In this document: piece by piece, positions 18,141 to 26,623 of the stretch | Layout of the letters: every line of letters begins with the position of its first letter | How positions within the stretch are numbered: the stretch's first letter is position 1 | Source: Aquimarina sp. RZ0 | GTDB taxonomy: Bacteria > Bacteroidota > Bacteroidia > Flavobacteriales > Flavobacteriaceae | Reading direction: 5' to 3' | DNA length: 52,344 nucleotides | Assembly: GCF_008370685.1 (NCBI RefSeq) | Contig: NZ_VTZU01000048.1 | Location: 1-52,344 of the forward strand | The notes under the pieces: generated by a model | What the model was told of the DNA's origin: nothing | The model's input: only the letters and a program-made list of their open reading frames with translations | The model's database searches: none | Program-made: the position numbers and the translations under genes

Positions 18141-19285
18141 TAACCATTTCGATTAATACGCTAAAAGGGTTTTCTAGCCCTGTTTTTAATTTTTTAATTG
18201 CTATTCTTGGAATAAAATATTTTGGAAAGGAAGATTGGGGTATTCTTATAAATGTGATGTTATGGATCTTCTTTATTTCATTTATTATCAACTGGGGTAA
18301 CAGAGAATATTTAATAAGAAAATATACTCAACAACCTTCCAGATTGCATTATATATTCTATTCTAGTTTTTTGATTAGAAGCATTTTCTTAACTTTTTCT
18401 GGAGTTTTATTTTTCTTTTTTCCGTTCACAACAGCTTTATACGCTACAATTTTGGTCGTACTAATTCATTGTTATTCTAGCATGGATAGTGTAGTTGTTT
18501 ATCACCAGCGATTCGGAGAACAACTTCTTGCAGAAACAGTTGGCTTTTTAATCATTATTAGTGTAATTTTCTATTACAACACCTTTGATTTAGTAATATT
18601 TTTACAAGCATATATAATTGCCAATAGTATAAAAATTATTATTCTTGCCAGTAATCTTAAGTTATACAGGAAAGATTTTTCTTATTACGTTTCATTTATA
18701 GAGATTAAACAAGGATTTCCATTTTTTCTAATAGGATTCAGCGGTTGGTTACAATCAAAAATAGACTTATATATTGTGAGTGTATTTCTTACAAAAACCA
18801 GGCTATCAGAATACCAACTACTAATAACTGCTTTTTTGATGCTTCAGGCAGTTTCTGGATTTATAGTAATACCGTTTATGAAACACATTTTCAGGATGCC
18901 ACAAAACAATATAAAAAAATTAAAAACTCTTTTAGCCTTATTTTCCTTTCCGATTGTTATTACAGGAACTCTAATCATAAGGTTTATCTTAGAAAGAGTC
19001 GTAAATTTAGATATTAACTATGAAATTTATTTGCTTGGAGGATTAAGCTCCATTCCATCCTTTTTATATATGATTCACATTATGGAATTATATAAAACAG
19101 GAAAAGAAAAAAGAGTAATGGCTATTAATTTTATGGGAGCATTTGTTAATTTAATTACTATTTTATGTCTAATTTATTATTATGATATTACAGGAGTTTT
19201 TATTGGTGTATGTATCACTCAATGGCTGATTCTAATTTTATATAAAACCTATGGTAGAACTTCAATGCCCAGTTTGCAAATCTGA
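18128..19285 (+). CDS. Oligosaccharide flippase family protein (Wzx-like)
   Basis: The 385-residue integral membrane protein has about 10-12 helices. The N-terminus (KLITISINTLKGFSSPVFNFLIAILGIKYFG) matches the first helix pair of MATE/Wzx-type flippases, and FFLIGFSGWLQSKIDLYIVSVFL is the typical central helix with paired Asp and Lys. It would move the lipid-linked glycan across the inner membrane. It is somewhat short compared with classical Wzx proteins (about 420-500 residues). It overlaps the GT4 gene by 13 bp and the following methyltransferase by 35 bp, so all three are closely coupled. Confidence 0.75.
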   Translation: MRKLITISINTLKGFSSPVFNFLIAILGIKYFGKEDWGILINVMLWIFFISFIINWGNREYLIRKYTQQPSRLHYIFYSSFLIRSIFLTFSGVLFFFFPFTTALYATILVVLIHCYSSMDSVVVYHQRFGEQLLAETVGFLIIISVIFYYNTFDLVIFLQAYIIANSIKIIILASNLKLYRKDFSYYVSFIEIKQGFPFFLIGFSGWLQSKIDLYIVSVFLTKTRLSEYQLLITAFLMLQAVSGFIVIPFMKHIFRMPQNNIKKLKTLLALFSFPIVITGTLIIRFILERVVNLDINYEIYLLGGLSSIPSFLYMIHIMELYKTGKEKRVMAINFMGAFVNLITILCLIYYYDITGVFIGVCITQWLILILYKTYGRTSMPSLQI

Positions 19286-20108
19286 GATATTAATTACCGA
19301 TCAGAAAATGATGTGCAGTAATAATCATACCTTCTTTTGTAAAAATGGAGTGTATAAATTGATGGAAAAAACATCCTTAGAGAAATTGGACAATTATCTT
19401 GAAAAATTCGAGCATTTTAGAGCTTCTCAAATTCAAAACATTAATGCTTCTAATGTAAATAACCTTCCAAACGTCGACTTTGATAAGGATTTGTGGAAAC
19501 TTAGGGTTCAAGACCTTAAAATAATTACTTCCTTAATAGGTAAACAAAAACAATTAGATATTCTTGACGTAGGAGCGTGGAATGGGTGGTTGTCTCACAA
19601 TCTTGCCAAATTAAAAAATGATGTTATTGCTATAGACTATTTTACTGCAGCTTTTGATGGCTTAGAAACCGTAACATATTATAAGGATAAGTTTTTGGCA
19701 ATTCAGGCTCCGATTGAGCATATTTCTATTTTTAAATCAAAATTCGATATCATTATCCTGAATAGGTGTTTTCCGTATTTTAAAGATCAAAAAAAACAAA
19801 TTAAATCTTTACAAAAAATGCTTAAAGATAACGGGATTCTTATTATTACAGGAATTAGTTTAACTAATAACCCCAAAAGAATACAATCGCATCTCGAAAA
19901 AACTGATAAGACTTTTAAAAAAAAATACAACACCTCACTTTTCATTGTTCCTTTTAAGGGATATACGGATAAGGAAGATCTTGCTTTTTTAAAGAAAAGA
20001 AGGTTTGTGTTAAAACGCTATAAAAGACTTCTATTAAAATCATTTTTGTCAAAAATTAAAATAACAGAAGTAGATTATCTTTATGCCATATATAGAAAGC
20101 CTATTTAA
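19251..20108 (+). CDS. Class I methyltransferase with N-terminal zinc-ribbon-like motif
   Basis: The 285-residue protein begins with C6PVC9 followed by C22SNNH26, a small zinc-ribbon pattern also found at the start of RlmA-type rRNA methyltransferases and several glycan-locus methyltransferases. The SAM loop is ILDVGAWNGWLSHNLA, followed by VIAIDYFTAAF and FDIIILNRCFPYF. The C-terminal 80 residues are strongly basic. The context favours a glycan or lipid-linked substrate over rRNA. The start lies 35 bp inside the flippase gene; later ATGs would delete the Cys pair. Its motif I resembles that of the methyltransferase at 9522. Confidence 0.72.
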   Translation: MVELQCPVCKSEILITDQKMMCSNNHTFFCKNGVYKLMEKTSLEKLDNYLEKFEHFRASQIQNINASNVNNLPNVDFDKDLWKLRVQDLKIITSLIGKQKQLDILDVGAWNGWLSHNLAKLKNDVIAIDYFTAAFDGLETVTYYKDKFLAIQAPIEHISIFKSKFDIIILNRCFPYFKDQKKQIKSLQKMLKDNGILIITGISLTNNPKRIQSHLEKTDKTFKKKYNTSLFIVPFKGYTDKEDLAFLKKRRFVLKRYKRLLLKSFLSKIKITEVDYLYAIYRKPI

Positions 20109-20123
20109 TCTAAAACTAAAAGA

Positions 20124-21083
20124 TTGAAAAAAACCAGCTACATACAACACCTAACTTTTGTTTGTGTTTCTATTCTTATTGCTCTTATAGATAAAACTCC
20201 TTTGACATTAGACAACCGAATCGGAACTAATTATATGAAAAATGGATTTTATCTTATGTATGATGGGATTTTAGATCAAAGTATTGAAGCTCCATATTCA
20301 TATCGTTTTCTAATAGTAAACCTTATTGATTTGATAGCAACCATTACTAGTTTTACGCCGATAAACCTTGCTTTTATTCTAAATATCCTATTCATCTATT
20401 TCACCCTACATTGGTTTACTATATATAGCAGACAATTTGTTTCTCCGTTTATAGCTTTTTTGACAGCTTTAATTCTGTCCTTTTACATTGCAATTATTCA
20501 AACACAGGTAATTGGTATAATTATTATTGAAACACAGGATATTCTAAATGTACTGTTCATGATTGGATTATTAGTGCTTGCCAAACGGGAACAATGGCTT
20601 TTCTTCGGTTGTATATTGGCCCTAAGTATTTTGAATAGAGAAACACCTCTTATTTTGCTACTTCCTTTTTCTTTTTTGCTTTTCAAAAATAAAAAATACT
20701 TACCATTAATATGGATCAATGCAATGGGGGTTTTGACTTATCTTTCTATTCGATTTTTAATGGATGTTCCGCAAGGGTCGTATCCCGACTTCTCAAATTT
20801 AAAAACCAATTTCCCCGGATTTCATCTAGACTTTATTGGTCGGGCTTTGGAATATAACTTACACTTACTTGTTCTATTGTTACCTATTCTGTATCTTTCA
20901 TTAAAAAAGATAATGGAAAAATCTATACAAATAAAAGCAATTGTTCTTACGATAATTCCATTTATGATAATTCACTATATTATGGGTTCAATTATTGAAT
21001 TACGCTTGTTTTTACCATTAATCGTGTTACTATTGCCGATAGCTATTTTAAATTTAAAAAAAGAATTTGAAGTTGAAAAATAA
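20124..21083 (+). CDS. Multi-pass membrane protein, possible second GT-C-like protein
   Basis: The 319-residue protein has about eight hydrophobic helices, including HLTFVCVSILIALID, FIAFLTALILSFYIAII and LVLLLPILYLSL. Early residues NYMKNGFYLMYDG, and later SILNRETPLILLLPF, resemble loops of small GT-C-like or EpsG-like membrane proteins, but no catalytic motif is certain. The start is TTG at 20124, since no ATG precedes the first helix. It lies 15 bp after the methyltransferase, and its end overlaps the radical SAM 4 gene by up to 17 bp. It may be a polymerase or a late glycosyltransferase of the locus. Confidence 0.55.
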   Translation: MKKTSYIQHLTFVCVSILIALIDKTPLTLDNRIGTNYMKNGFYLMYDGILDQSIEAPYSYRFLIVNLIDLIATITSFTPINLAFILNILFIYFTLHWFTIYSRQFVSPFIAFLTALILSFYIAIIQTQVIGIIIIETQDILNVLFMIGLLVLAKREQWLFFGCILALSILNRETPLILLLPFSFLLFKNKKYLPLIWINAMGVLTYLSIRFLMDVPQGSYPDFSNLKTNFPGFHLDFIGRALEYNLHLLVLLLPILYLSLKKIMEKSIQIKAIVLTIIPFMIIHYIMGSIIELRLFLPLIVLLLPIAILNLKKEFEVEK

Positions 21084-22593
21084 AATCATCATATTTAATC
21101 CCAGAAGTGCTAATGCTAAACATCGAATACCCAATACTATTTTACAAGTGGGTGCTGCAATTCATGGCAAGTACGAATATGTTTTTGTAGATGGTAATTT
21201 AGAAAATAATCCTTGGGAAACCATAAATACTTATTTTAAAACTGGTGACTTCAAATACCTTTGTTCTACAGTAATGCCGGGACCTCAGCTAAAACAGGCA
21301 ATTCCTTTTTCAAAAAAAATAAAGGAAGATTATCCTGAAAGTATTGTGATTTGGGGAGGATATTTTGCATCTAATCAATATAAAGTATCTATAACCTCCG
21401 GATATGTAGATTATATTGTAAATGGTCCTGGAGATAATACTTTTCCAGAACTAATCGATGTTTTAGAAAATAAAAAAACCGACGCATTATTACTTATAAA
21501 AAATCTGATATATCAGGATCATAATCAAAAAATAATACATACTGTAAAAGAAGCCTTATTAGATCAGGATAGTTTACCTCCATTGCCTTACGAATATCTC
21601 AACACATTTTATCCAATAGAAAACTATTTGGCTAAAACTTTTTTAGGTAATAAAACACTTGCCTATCATTCTAGCATGGGGTGTCCTTTTACATGTTCTT
21701 TCTGTGCAGTTGTCCCTATTTATAATGCCAGATGGAAAGCCAAATCTGCTGAAACAATATATAAGGATATTAAATATTTTAAAAATCATTATGATATTGA
21801 TGCAATAGAGTTTCATGATAATAATTTTTTTACATCTAAAAAACGTGTTTTGGAATTTGCCGAATTAATAAAGGATGATGGCATCCAATGGTGGGGAGAA
21901 GGTAGAATTGACACTATCAATCAATACAGCGACAAAGATCTAAAACTAATGCGAAAAGCAGGATGTACTATGTTTTTTTTAGGTGCAGAAACAGGGAATG
22001 ATGATGTGCTAAAACAAATGAACAAAGGAGGTACTCAAACTGGTAAAATGATTGAAGAATTCGTTTTAAGAATGAAAAAAGTAGAAATCATTCCCGAATT
22101 ATCATTTGTTTTGGGGTTACCAGCAGAAACAGAGAAAAAAGTATATGATCAAATACTATGGGATATCAATTTTATCAAAAAGATAAAAAAAATTAACCCG
22201 AATGCAGAAATCATTATATATTTATACAGTCCGGTACCTACAGAAGGTTCAGAGTTATATCAACAAATTATTGATGCTGGTTTTTCGTTCCCAAAAACAT
22301 TAGATGAATGGATTTCTCCAAGTTGGGAAAAATTTGATCTCCGAAAAAACCCCTTAACTCCATGGCTAACTCCAAAAATGGTAGATACTATAAAAAATTT
22401 TGAAACCGTACTTAATGGATACTATCCTACGGCTTCGGATTTTAAAATAATAGGGTATAAAAAAAAAATATTAAAACTAGTTTCCGGATATCGATTTAAA
22501 TTTGGATGGTATCGATTTCCATACGAGATAAAAGTTTTGCATAAAATCTGGAAATACCGCCAACCTGAAATTCAAGGGTTTTACTCAGAATAA
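21067..22593 (+). CDS. B12-binding radical SAM protein 4
   Basis: The 508-residue protein has a cobalamin-binding domain (KNKIIIFNPRSANAKHRIP, IVIWGGYFASNQYK, IVNGPGDNTFPELID) and the cluster motif C206-x3-C210-x2-C213 in SMGCPFTCSFC. FFLGAETGNDDVLKQMNKG and ELSFVLGLPAETEKK follow. The C-terminal part (LDEWISPSWEKFDLRKNPLTPW) parallels radical SAM 3 (IEEWADFDYIGSSGPW), so 3 and 4 form one subtype. The start is TTG, either at 21067 or six bases later at 21073, inside the end of the membrane protein gene. The paired methyltransferase begins at the base after its stop. Confidence 0.83.
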   Translation: MKLKNKIIIFNPRSANAKHRIPNTILQVGAAIHGKYEYVFVDGNLENNPWETINTYFKTGDFKYLCSTVMPGPQLKQAIPFSKKIKEDYPESIVIWGGYFASNQYKVSITSGYVDYIVNGPGDNTFPELIDVLENKKTDALLLIKNLIYQDHNQKIIHTVKEALLDQDSLPPLPYEYLNTFYPIENYLAKTFLGNKTLAYHSSMGCPFTCSFCAVVPIYNARWKAKSAETIYKDIKYFKNHYDIDAIEFHDNNFFTSKKRVLEFAELIKDDGIQWWGEGRIDTINQYSDKDLKLMRKAGCTMFFLGAETGNDDVLKQMNKGGTQTGKMIEEFVLRMKKVEIIPELSFVLGLPAETEKKVYDQILWDINFIKKIKKINPNAEIIIYLYSPVPTEGSELYQQIIDAGFSFPKTLDEWISPSWEKFDLRKNPLTPWLTPKMVDTIKNFETVLNGYYPTASDFKIIGYKKKILKLVSGYRFKFGWYRFPYEIKVLHKIWKYRQPEIQGFYSE

Positions 22594-23271
22594 ATGAGAA
22601 ATCTAATAAAAAAAACACTACATTTCTTTCTAAAATTAGGTTTAAAATTATTCTATTTGAAACCTAGAAAGTACAGTTATGATGATATCACTGTTATAGT
22701 ACATCCAGATGTTTTTCCTCCTCAACTAACCATAAGTACAAAAATATTACTTGATTTTTTATCCCTAATAAAACTAAATAACAAAACTGTATTAGAGCTA
22801 GGTTGTGGCTCTGGTATTATCTCTTTATTTGCTTCAAAAAAAGGGGCTACAGTGATAGCAACAGATATTAATCAAACAGCACTGGAATATTTAAAAAAAA
22901 ATAGTCATCGAAATAGTCTAAAAGTAGAACTTATCCATTCTGATTTGTTTAACAATATCGAAAACAGGATTTTTGACTATATTATCATTAATCCTCCTTA
23001 TTATCCGAAAATTCCTAAAAATGTAAAGGAACAAGCTTGGTTTTGTGGAGAAGATTTTGAATATTTTAAAAAGCTTTTTAAACAACTTACTAATCATATA
23101 AATACTAGTTTTAATATATATATGATTCTTTCTGAAGACTGTAAAATCGATTATATAAAAGTTATAGCTACTAAATCAAACCTTGTTTTCGATACCGTTT
23201 TAGAGAAAAAAGTTTTTGGTGAGAAAAACTATATTTTTCAAATCAAATCAAAAACCTTAGAACCTTCTTGA
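22594..23271 (+). CDS. PrmC/HemK-type methyltransferase paired with radical SAM 4
   Basis: The 225-residue protein has a hydrophobic basic N-terminus (LIKKTLHFFLKLGLKLFYL), the SAM loop VLELGCGSGIISLFASKKG, the acidic VIATDINQTALEYLKKN and the motif IV NPPYYPK. NPPY is typical of enzymes that methylate nitrogen on glutamine, adenine or similar planar groups. With the genetic context, a glycan-linked amide or amine is possible, but this is inference. It is the last gene of the 13724-23271 operon. After it lies only IS debris; a poly-A run at 23317-23331 is not a terminator for this strand. Confidence 0.75.
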   Translation: MRNLIKKTLHFFLKLGLKLFYLKPRKYSYDDITVIVHPDVFPPQLTISTKILLDFLSLIKLNNKTVLELGCGSGIISLFASKKGATVIATDINQTALEYLKKNSHRNSLKVELIHSDLFNNIENRIFDYIIINPPYYPKIPKNVKEQAWFCGEDFEYFKKLFKQLTNHINTSFNIYMILSEDCKIDYIKVIATKSNLVFDTVLEKKVFGEKNYIFQIKSKTLEPS

Positions 23272-23344
23272 CTTTGAAAGTTTAAACAATTAATATACTG
23301 ATAATGAGTTCTTTTAAAAAAAAAAAAAAACAAGATGCACTACC

Positions 23345-23697
23345 TTATTTTTTAAAATATTGAGTTATAGATTTTTGAGCTATTGTATCGTTTAGCACTT
23401 TGAGCTTAAGTTTGTCGATGATTATTTGTTGGTGCTGGCTTATTCTAGAGTGTAGGTATACAGTAGAGGTTACTTTATCATCTTTGATTTCAGAGACCTG
23501 GCATAGTATCAATTGCCTTTACTAGAGTTCTATATTGAAGCTTGGTAGCGTTTTTTAAGTGATTTACAAATGTAAATGCTATAAAGCACATAGCAATATG
23601 CCCTTTATCCTTTGGTCAATACAGTGGAATACAGGACGTATTTCTAATTGGCTCTTAAGTGCTCTAAAGGTGTGTTCTACTTCAAAGAGGCTGGCCA
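23345..23697 (-). pseudogene. IS1634/IS4-type transposase C-terminal remnant
   Basis: Read on the minus strand, the DNA encodes RLASLFEVEHTFRALKSQ, then LEIRPVF, RIKG, and, after one frame change near 23600, HIAMCFIAFTFVNHLKN. A second frame change near 23500 leads to QVSEIKDDKV and the final stop. VEHTFRALKS...LEIRPVFH is the signature near the end of IS1634/IS4-like DDE transposases. The catalytic N-terminal part is absent and the remnant abuts an IS66 remnant at 23697. It is dead. Confidence 0.6.
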
Positions 23698-23901
23698 ATC
23701 GGAAGAAAAAATTATCTCTTCTGCGGGTCACACAAAGCAGCACAGGATGCTGCAATGCTATATTCTTTCTTTGGAAGTTGCAAAATGCAAAATATCAATC
23801 CCAGAGAATGGTTAGAAGAGACACTCCAGCGAATACCGAAGCACAGCATACAAAAGCTTCATCAACTGCTACCTGGATATAAAATAAATCTTAGCCTGTA
23901 G
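23698..23901 (+). pseudogene. IS66 TnpC transposase C-terminal remnant
   Basis: In one continuous plus-strand frame the DNA reads GRKNYLFCGSHKAAQ, DAAMLYSFFGSCKMQN and INPREWLEETLQRIPKH, then the stop at 23899-23901. This is the C-terminal region (IS66_C) of IS66-family TnpC. It starts exactly where the IS1634 remnant of the other strand ends, so one of the two interrupted the other or they were joined by deletion. A similar IS66 tail occurs at 45522. Confidence 0.68.
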
Positions 23902-23993
23902 TTGCTCGGATGCTTACGTAATTTCATTTGAGAATGTTAATATCTAAAAAATAGTTCCTAAAATAAAAAGACAAGCCACATCTTAAGATGTAA

Positions 23994-24153
23994 TACGATT
24001 TATAACTAAAAATTTCGCATATTCATCGTTTCTTTTTCCTTTCTACTTCGTTTAAAAAATAAACCGTAGCTATAGCTATGCTTGATTTTTTTGCCTTGCA
24101 TAAAGAAAAAATAATTCAATGAATTTATACGAATTTTTTAATCACAAATCGTA
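23994..24153 (-). mobile_element. 160-bp palindromic mobile element, copy 3
   Basis: This copy is inverted relative to copies 1 and 2 and identical to copy 2 after reversal. It is flanked by TAA on both sides (23991-23993 and 24154-24156), a matching 3-bp duplication. It lies 69 bp beyond the stop of the GH86 gene and could act as its transcription end by virtue of its hairpin, although no T-run follows it. Confidence 0.88.
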
Positions 24154-24222
24154 TAACTTGTCTTTTTGGTATCTTTAATAAATAATCTTTTTAAGAATTT
24201 ACTATTCAAAACCAACCATTCG

Positions 24223-26529
24223 TTAATTTTTCATGAATTTCAATACTTTATTAGCTGTATTATCAAAAGAGACGTAATACAATCCAGTAGCTAAATCAGT
24301 AACATTTATTGCAGCACCTTCACCTTCTTTCACAGTGAATCCTAACACATTATATATCTTCCAATTATCAAATTTACCGGAAATATGTAATTGATTATTT
24401 GTTGGATTTGGGTACACAGAAATTTTACTTTCTGGATTATCAATATCAGGGGTAGACAATATGTCCGATGTACGAATGACTTCTCTTGTAAAATCAAATG
24501 TCTGCAGTGCGCAACTACTGATAGCACCTCCATTATCAGGAAATGTCACAACCACTGTATTATCCCCTGCATTTAAAAGGTTATAGGGCACATCTGCTTC
24601 TAACATTCCAAAAAATATGTTTTGATCTCCTCTATTTACTCTATCATCCTGCGTATCTCCTCTATAATCTGCAGGAATTGAAACTTGAGTACCATTTACT
24701 GTAACCACAGGAATAAGTTGAGTGTTGATAAGTCTTCCTATACCTAAACGTAACACTGCCTCACCTTGCGTCCCAAGACTTACTCCCGGTATCGTGAATG
24801 TAATAGGTTGGTTGGCTACAATATTCTGGTTATATGTTGTTGCATATATTTTTTGTTCTGTAGAGGTTTCATCAACTACTGGAGTTTGATCAAAACTATA
24901 TTCAATAATCATATTCGCTTCTTCCCTCAAAGTAACGGTTGCAGGAACTGCAGTGAAATCTTCTGAGGTGAGTGTTGGGTTACCATCAGCTCCCAGGAAT
25001 AACTGCTTAATATTTACTCCTGTTACATTTGCGAGATCTACTCCTTTTTCATTTAAGTTAACAGTCAAATCAGTTTCATCAAGGCTATTCAAAATTAAAT
25101 AGGCTTTGCTGTTAGGAATATCTACATAGGCATCTACCATCAAATCTAAATCTGTAGACTTGGTATCAACACGTGTACCATTTACATCAGCCCATAGTTC
25201 ATAAAACTTAATAATCTCTGTAAAATCATATTCCTGATCAACCGGAGCTGTAAAATTAGGAAAAGCAGGAAATAAATTGGCTTGAGTAAGCCCTCCTCCA
25301 GTCGGAGCTGGTGCTTCTTCTGCTCTTCGCATCATACGCCAGGGATATACAAATCCTGGAACACCTGCACCTGCATATAAAAACTCTGCTCTTGCCAAAA
25401 CAAAAGGAACCGTTTTCTCAATTACGTCTGGTCGTTCCATAAATTGCATCATCATAGAAGAAAAAGCTCGTAACATAAACCAATCTCTCCCAGGAGACCA
25501 GTTTTGACCAAAAAAATCATTTAATTGAGAGCCATATTCCGAAATTACCCAAGGCTTCACACTTCCCCACTGTATGGTATTATAATGCTCAATCATATCG
25601 AGGGTCGCTTCGATATTACCTCCTTTACGCAGTATTTCACTTCCTTGTATACTAGGAAAATCATATAAGTGTATCGAATAAAAATCCATATCTTCTCCTA
25701 CCTCATCAATAAAACGTTTCCATCGTTCTTCCCATTGCCCAAACAACTGCTGGTTTCCTGCATCTTTACCAAAAAATTGTAAATCCGGAAATGCGTTTGT
25801 AAAACCTCCTACAAGTGCATCAGGGTTTACTGCTTTTATTTCTTTGGCTACCGTTCTATGTAATTCAAAAATTTCCTCGGTAGAGGCTGCTGGTGCTCCT
25901 TGCGTAAAATCTACTAAAGGAAAAAAGGGTTCGTTAATAACCTCTATCCAGGTAGGTCTTGGAGGGCCATCTGCACCACTTGTCGGATTATCTCCGTAGC
26001 CGTCTCTTAAAAACAACGCCATAAATTCTCCAGTTGCCGTACCAAAATCATCATCTGCAGGACCATCTGCTTGTGAAAAAGCAAAATTTCCGGCAGAAGT
26101 TCCATCAGGAAAGAAAGGACGGTCTTGTGCTGCTGTTATTACACGACCTTTATTCTGTGTTGCATGCTTTCCTGGCTGAAAAAGATTGTAATTCGTATTT
26201 AATTGATTCCCGGCAGAAGTAATACTAGAAGGGTTTGCAAACCCTGGTCTTGAGGGATCCTCAGATACCTGACTTGCAAGAAATCGCATACGCCCTGCTT
26301 CTCGGCCATAATGTGCATCATAACGAGTTAAAAGACTATCTAATTTTCCTAGCTCTACGTTATAATCATTCTCAGTGGCATCTGCATGGATCACAATAAA
26401 TTTTTCTCGATCAAAAGTATCTTGACCTCCTACAACGTGACGCAAATCAAAATTAACATCGACTTCAACCTGCGCAAATGCAGAGAAGCTAAGACATAAA
26501 AATGTAAAAAGAGTAATTTTTAAATTCAT
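24223..26529 (-). CDS. GH86 family beta-agarase/beta-porphyranase with T9SS sorting tail
   Basis: The 768-residue enzyme has a signal peptide (residues 1-20, ending SAFAQ) followed by VEVDVNFDLRHVVGGQDTFDR, typical of GH86. The catalytic (beta/alpha)8 domain includes the acid/base Glu200 in WIEVINEPFF and the probable nucleophile Glu331 in PWVISEYGSQ. A beta-sandwich region covers about 440-690. The last 75 residues (ISVYPNPTNNQLHIS to VLKFMKN) form a type IX secretion sorting domain, so the enzyme is exported and cell-attached or released. GH86 enzymes cut agarose or porphyran; the exact substrate cannot be read from sequence. No other sugar-utilisation genes are adjacent, so it is not in a classical PUL here. 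Confidence 0.85.
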   Translation of the reverse strand: MNLKITLFTFLCLSFSAFAQVEVDVNFDLRHVVGGQDTFDREKFIVIHADATENDYNVELGKLDSLLTRYDAHYGREAGRMRFLASQVSEDPSRPGFANPSSITSAGNQLNTNYNLFQPGKHATQNKGRVITAAQDRPFFPDGTSAGNFAFSQADGPADDDFGTATGEFMALFLRDGYGDNPTSGADGPPRPTWIEVINEPFFPLVDFTQGAPAASTEEIFELHRTVAKEIKAVNPDALVGGFTNAFPDLQFFGKDAGNQQLFGQWEERWKRFIDEVGEDMDFYSIHLYDFPSIQGSEILRKGGNIEATLDMIEHYNTIQWGSVKPWVISEYGSQLNDFFGQNWSPGRDWFMLRAFSSMMMQFMERPDVIEKTVPFVLARAEFLYAGAGVPGFVYPWRMMRRAEEAPAPTGGGLTQANLFPAFPNFTAPVDQEYDFTEIIKFYELWADVNGTRVDTKSTDLDLMVDAYVDIPNSKAYLILNSLDETDLTVNLNEKGVDLANVTGVNIKQLFLGADGNPTLTSEDFTAVPATVTLREEANMIIEYSFDQTPVVDETSTEQKIYATTYNQNIVANQPITFTIPGVSLGTQGEAVLRLGIGRLINTQLIPVVTVNGTQVSIPADYRGDTQDDRVNRGDQNIFFGMLEADVPYNLLNAGDNTVVVTFPDNGGAISSCALQTFDFTREVIRTSDILSTPDIDNPESKISVYPNPTNNQLHISGKFDNWKIYNVLGFTVKEGEGAAINVTDLATGLYYVSFDNTANKVLKFMKN

Positions 26530-26570
26530 AGTTTTCAGGATTTTAAAAAGGGTATATAATTATTTTTCAT

Positions 26571-26622
26571 GAACTCATCTTGACTTTTTATTTTTTAGGA
26601 AATAAAAAGTCAAGATGAGTTC
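26571..26622. repeat. Perfect 23-bp-stem hairpin upstream of GH86
   Basis: Two exact 23-base arms with ends GAACTCATCTTG and CAAGATGAGTTC surround a 6-base loop (TTTAGG). It lies 42 bp upstream of the GH86 ATG. The same outer 12 bases, with a few changes, form the ends of the 160-bp palindrome at 27097. It may be a deletion derivative of that element, and it might also terminate or control transcription into GH86. Confidence 0.85.
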
Positions 26623-26623
26623 T

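Noticed and set aside
23317..23331. Poly-A run after the 22594 methyltransferase gene as a terminator
   Set aside because: It has no stem before it and is the wrong polarity for the plus-strand operon.
24391..26222. Several 60-90 codon open frames inside GH86 and similar ones inside carB and the radical SAM genes
   Set aside because: They lie on the other strand or in other frames of long, clearly conserved genes and have no protein-like features.
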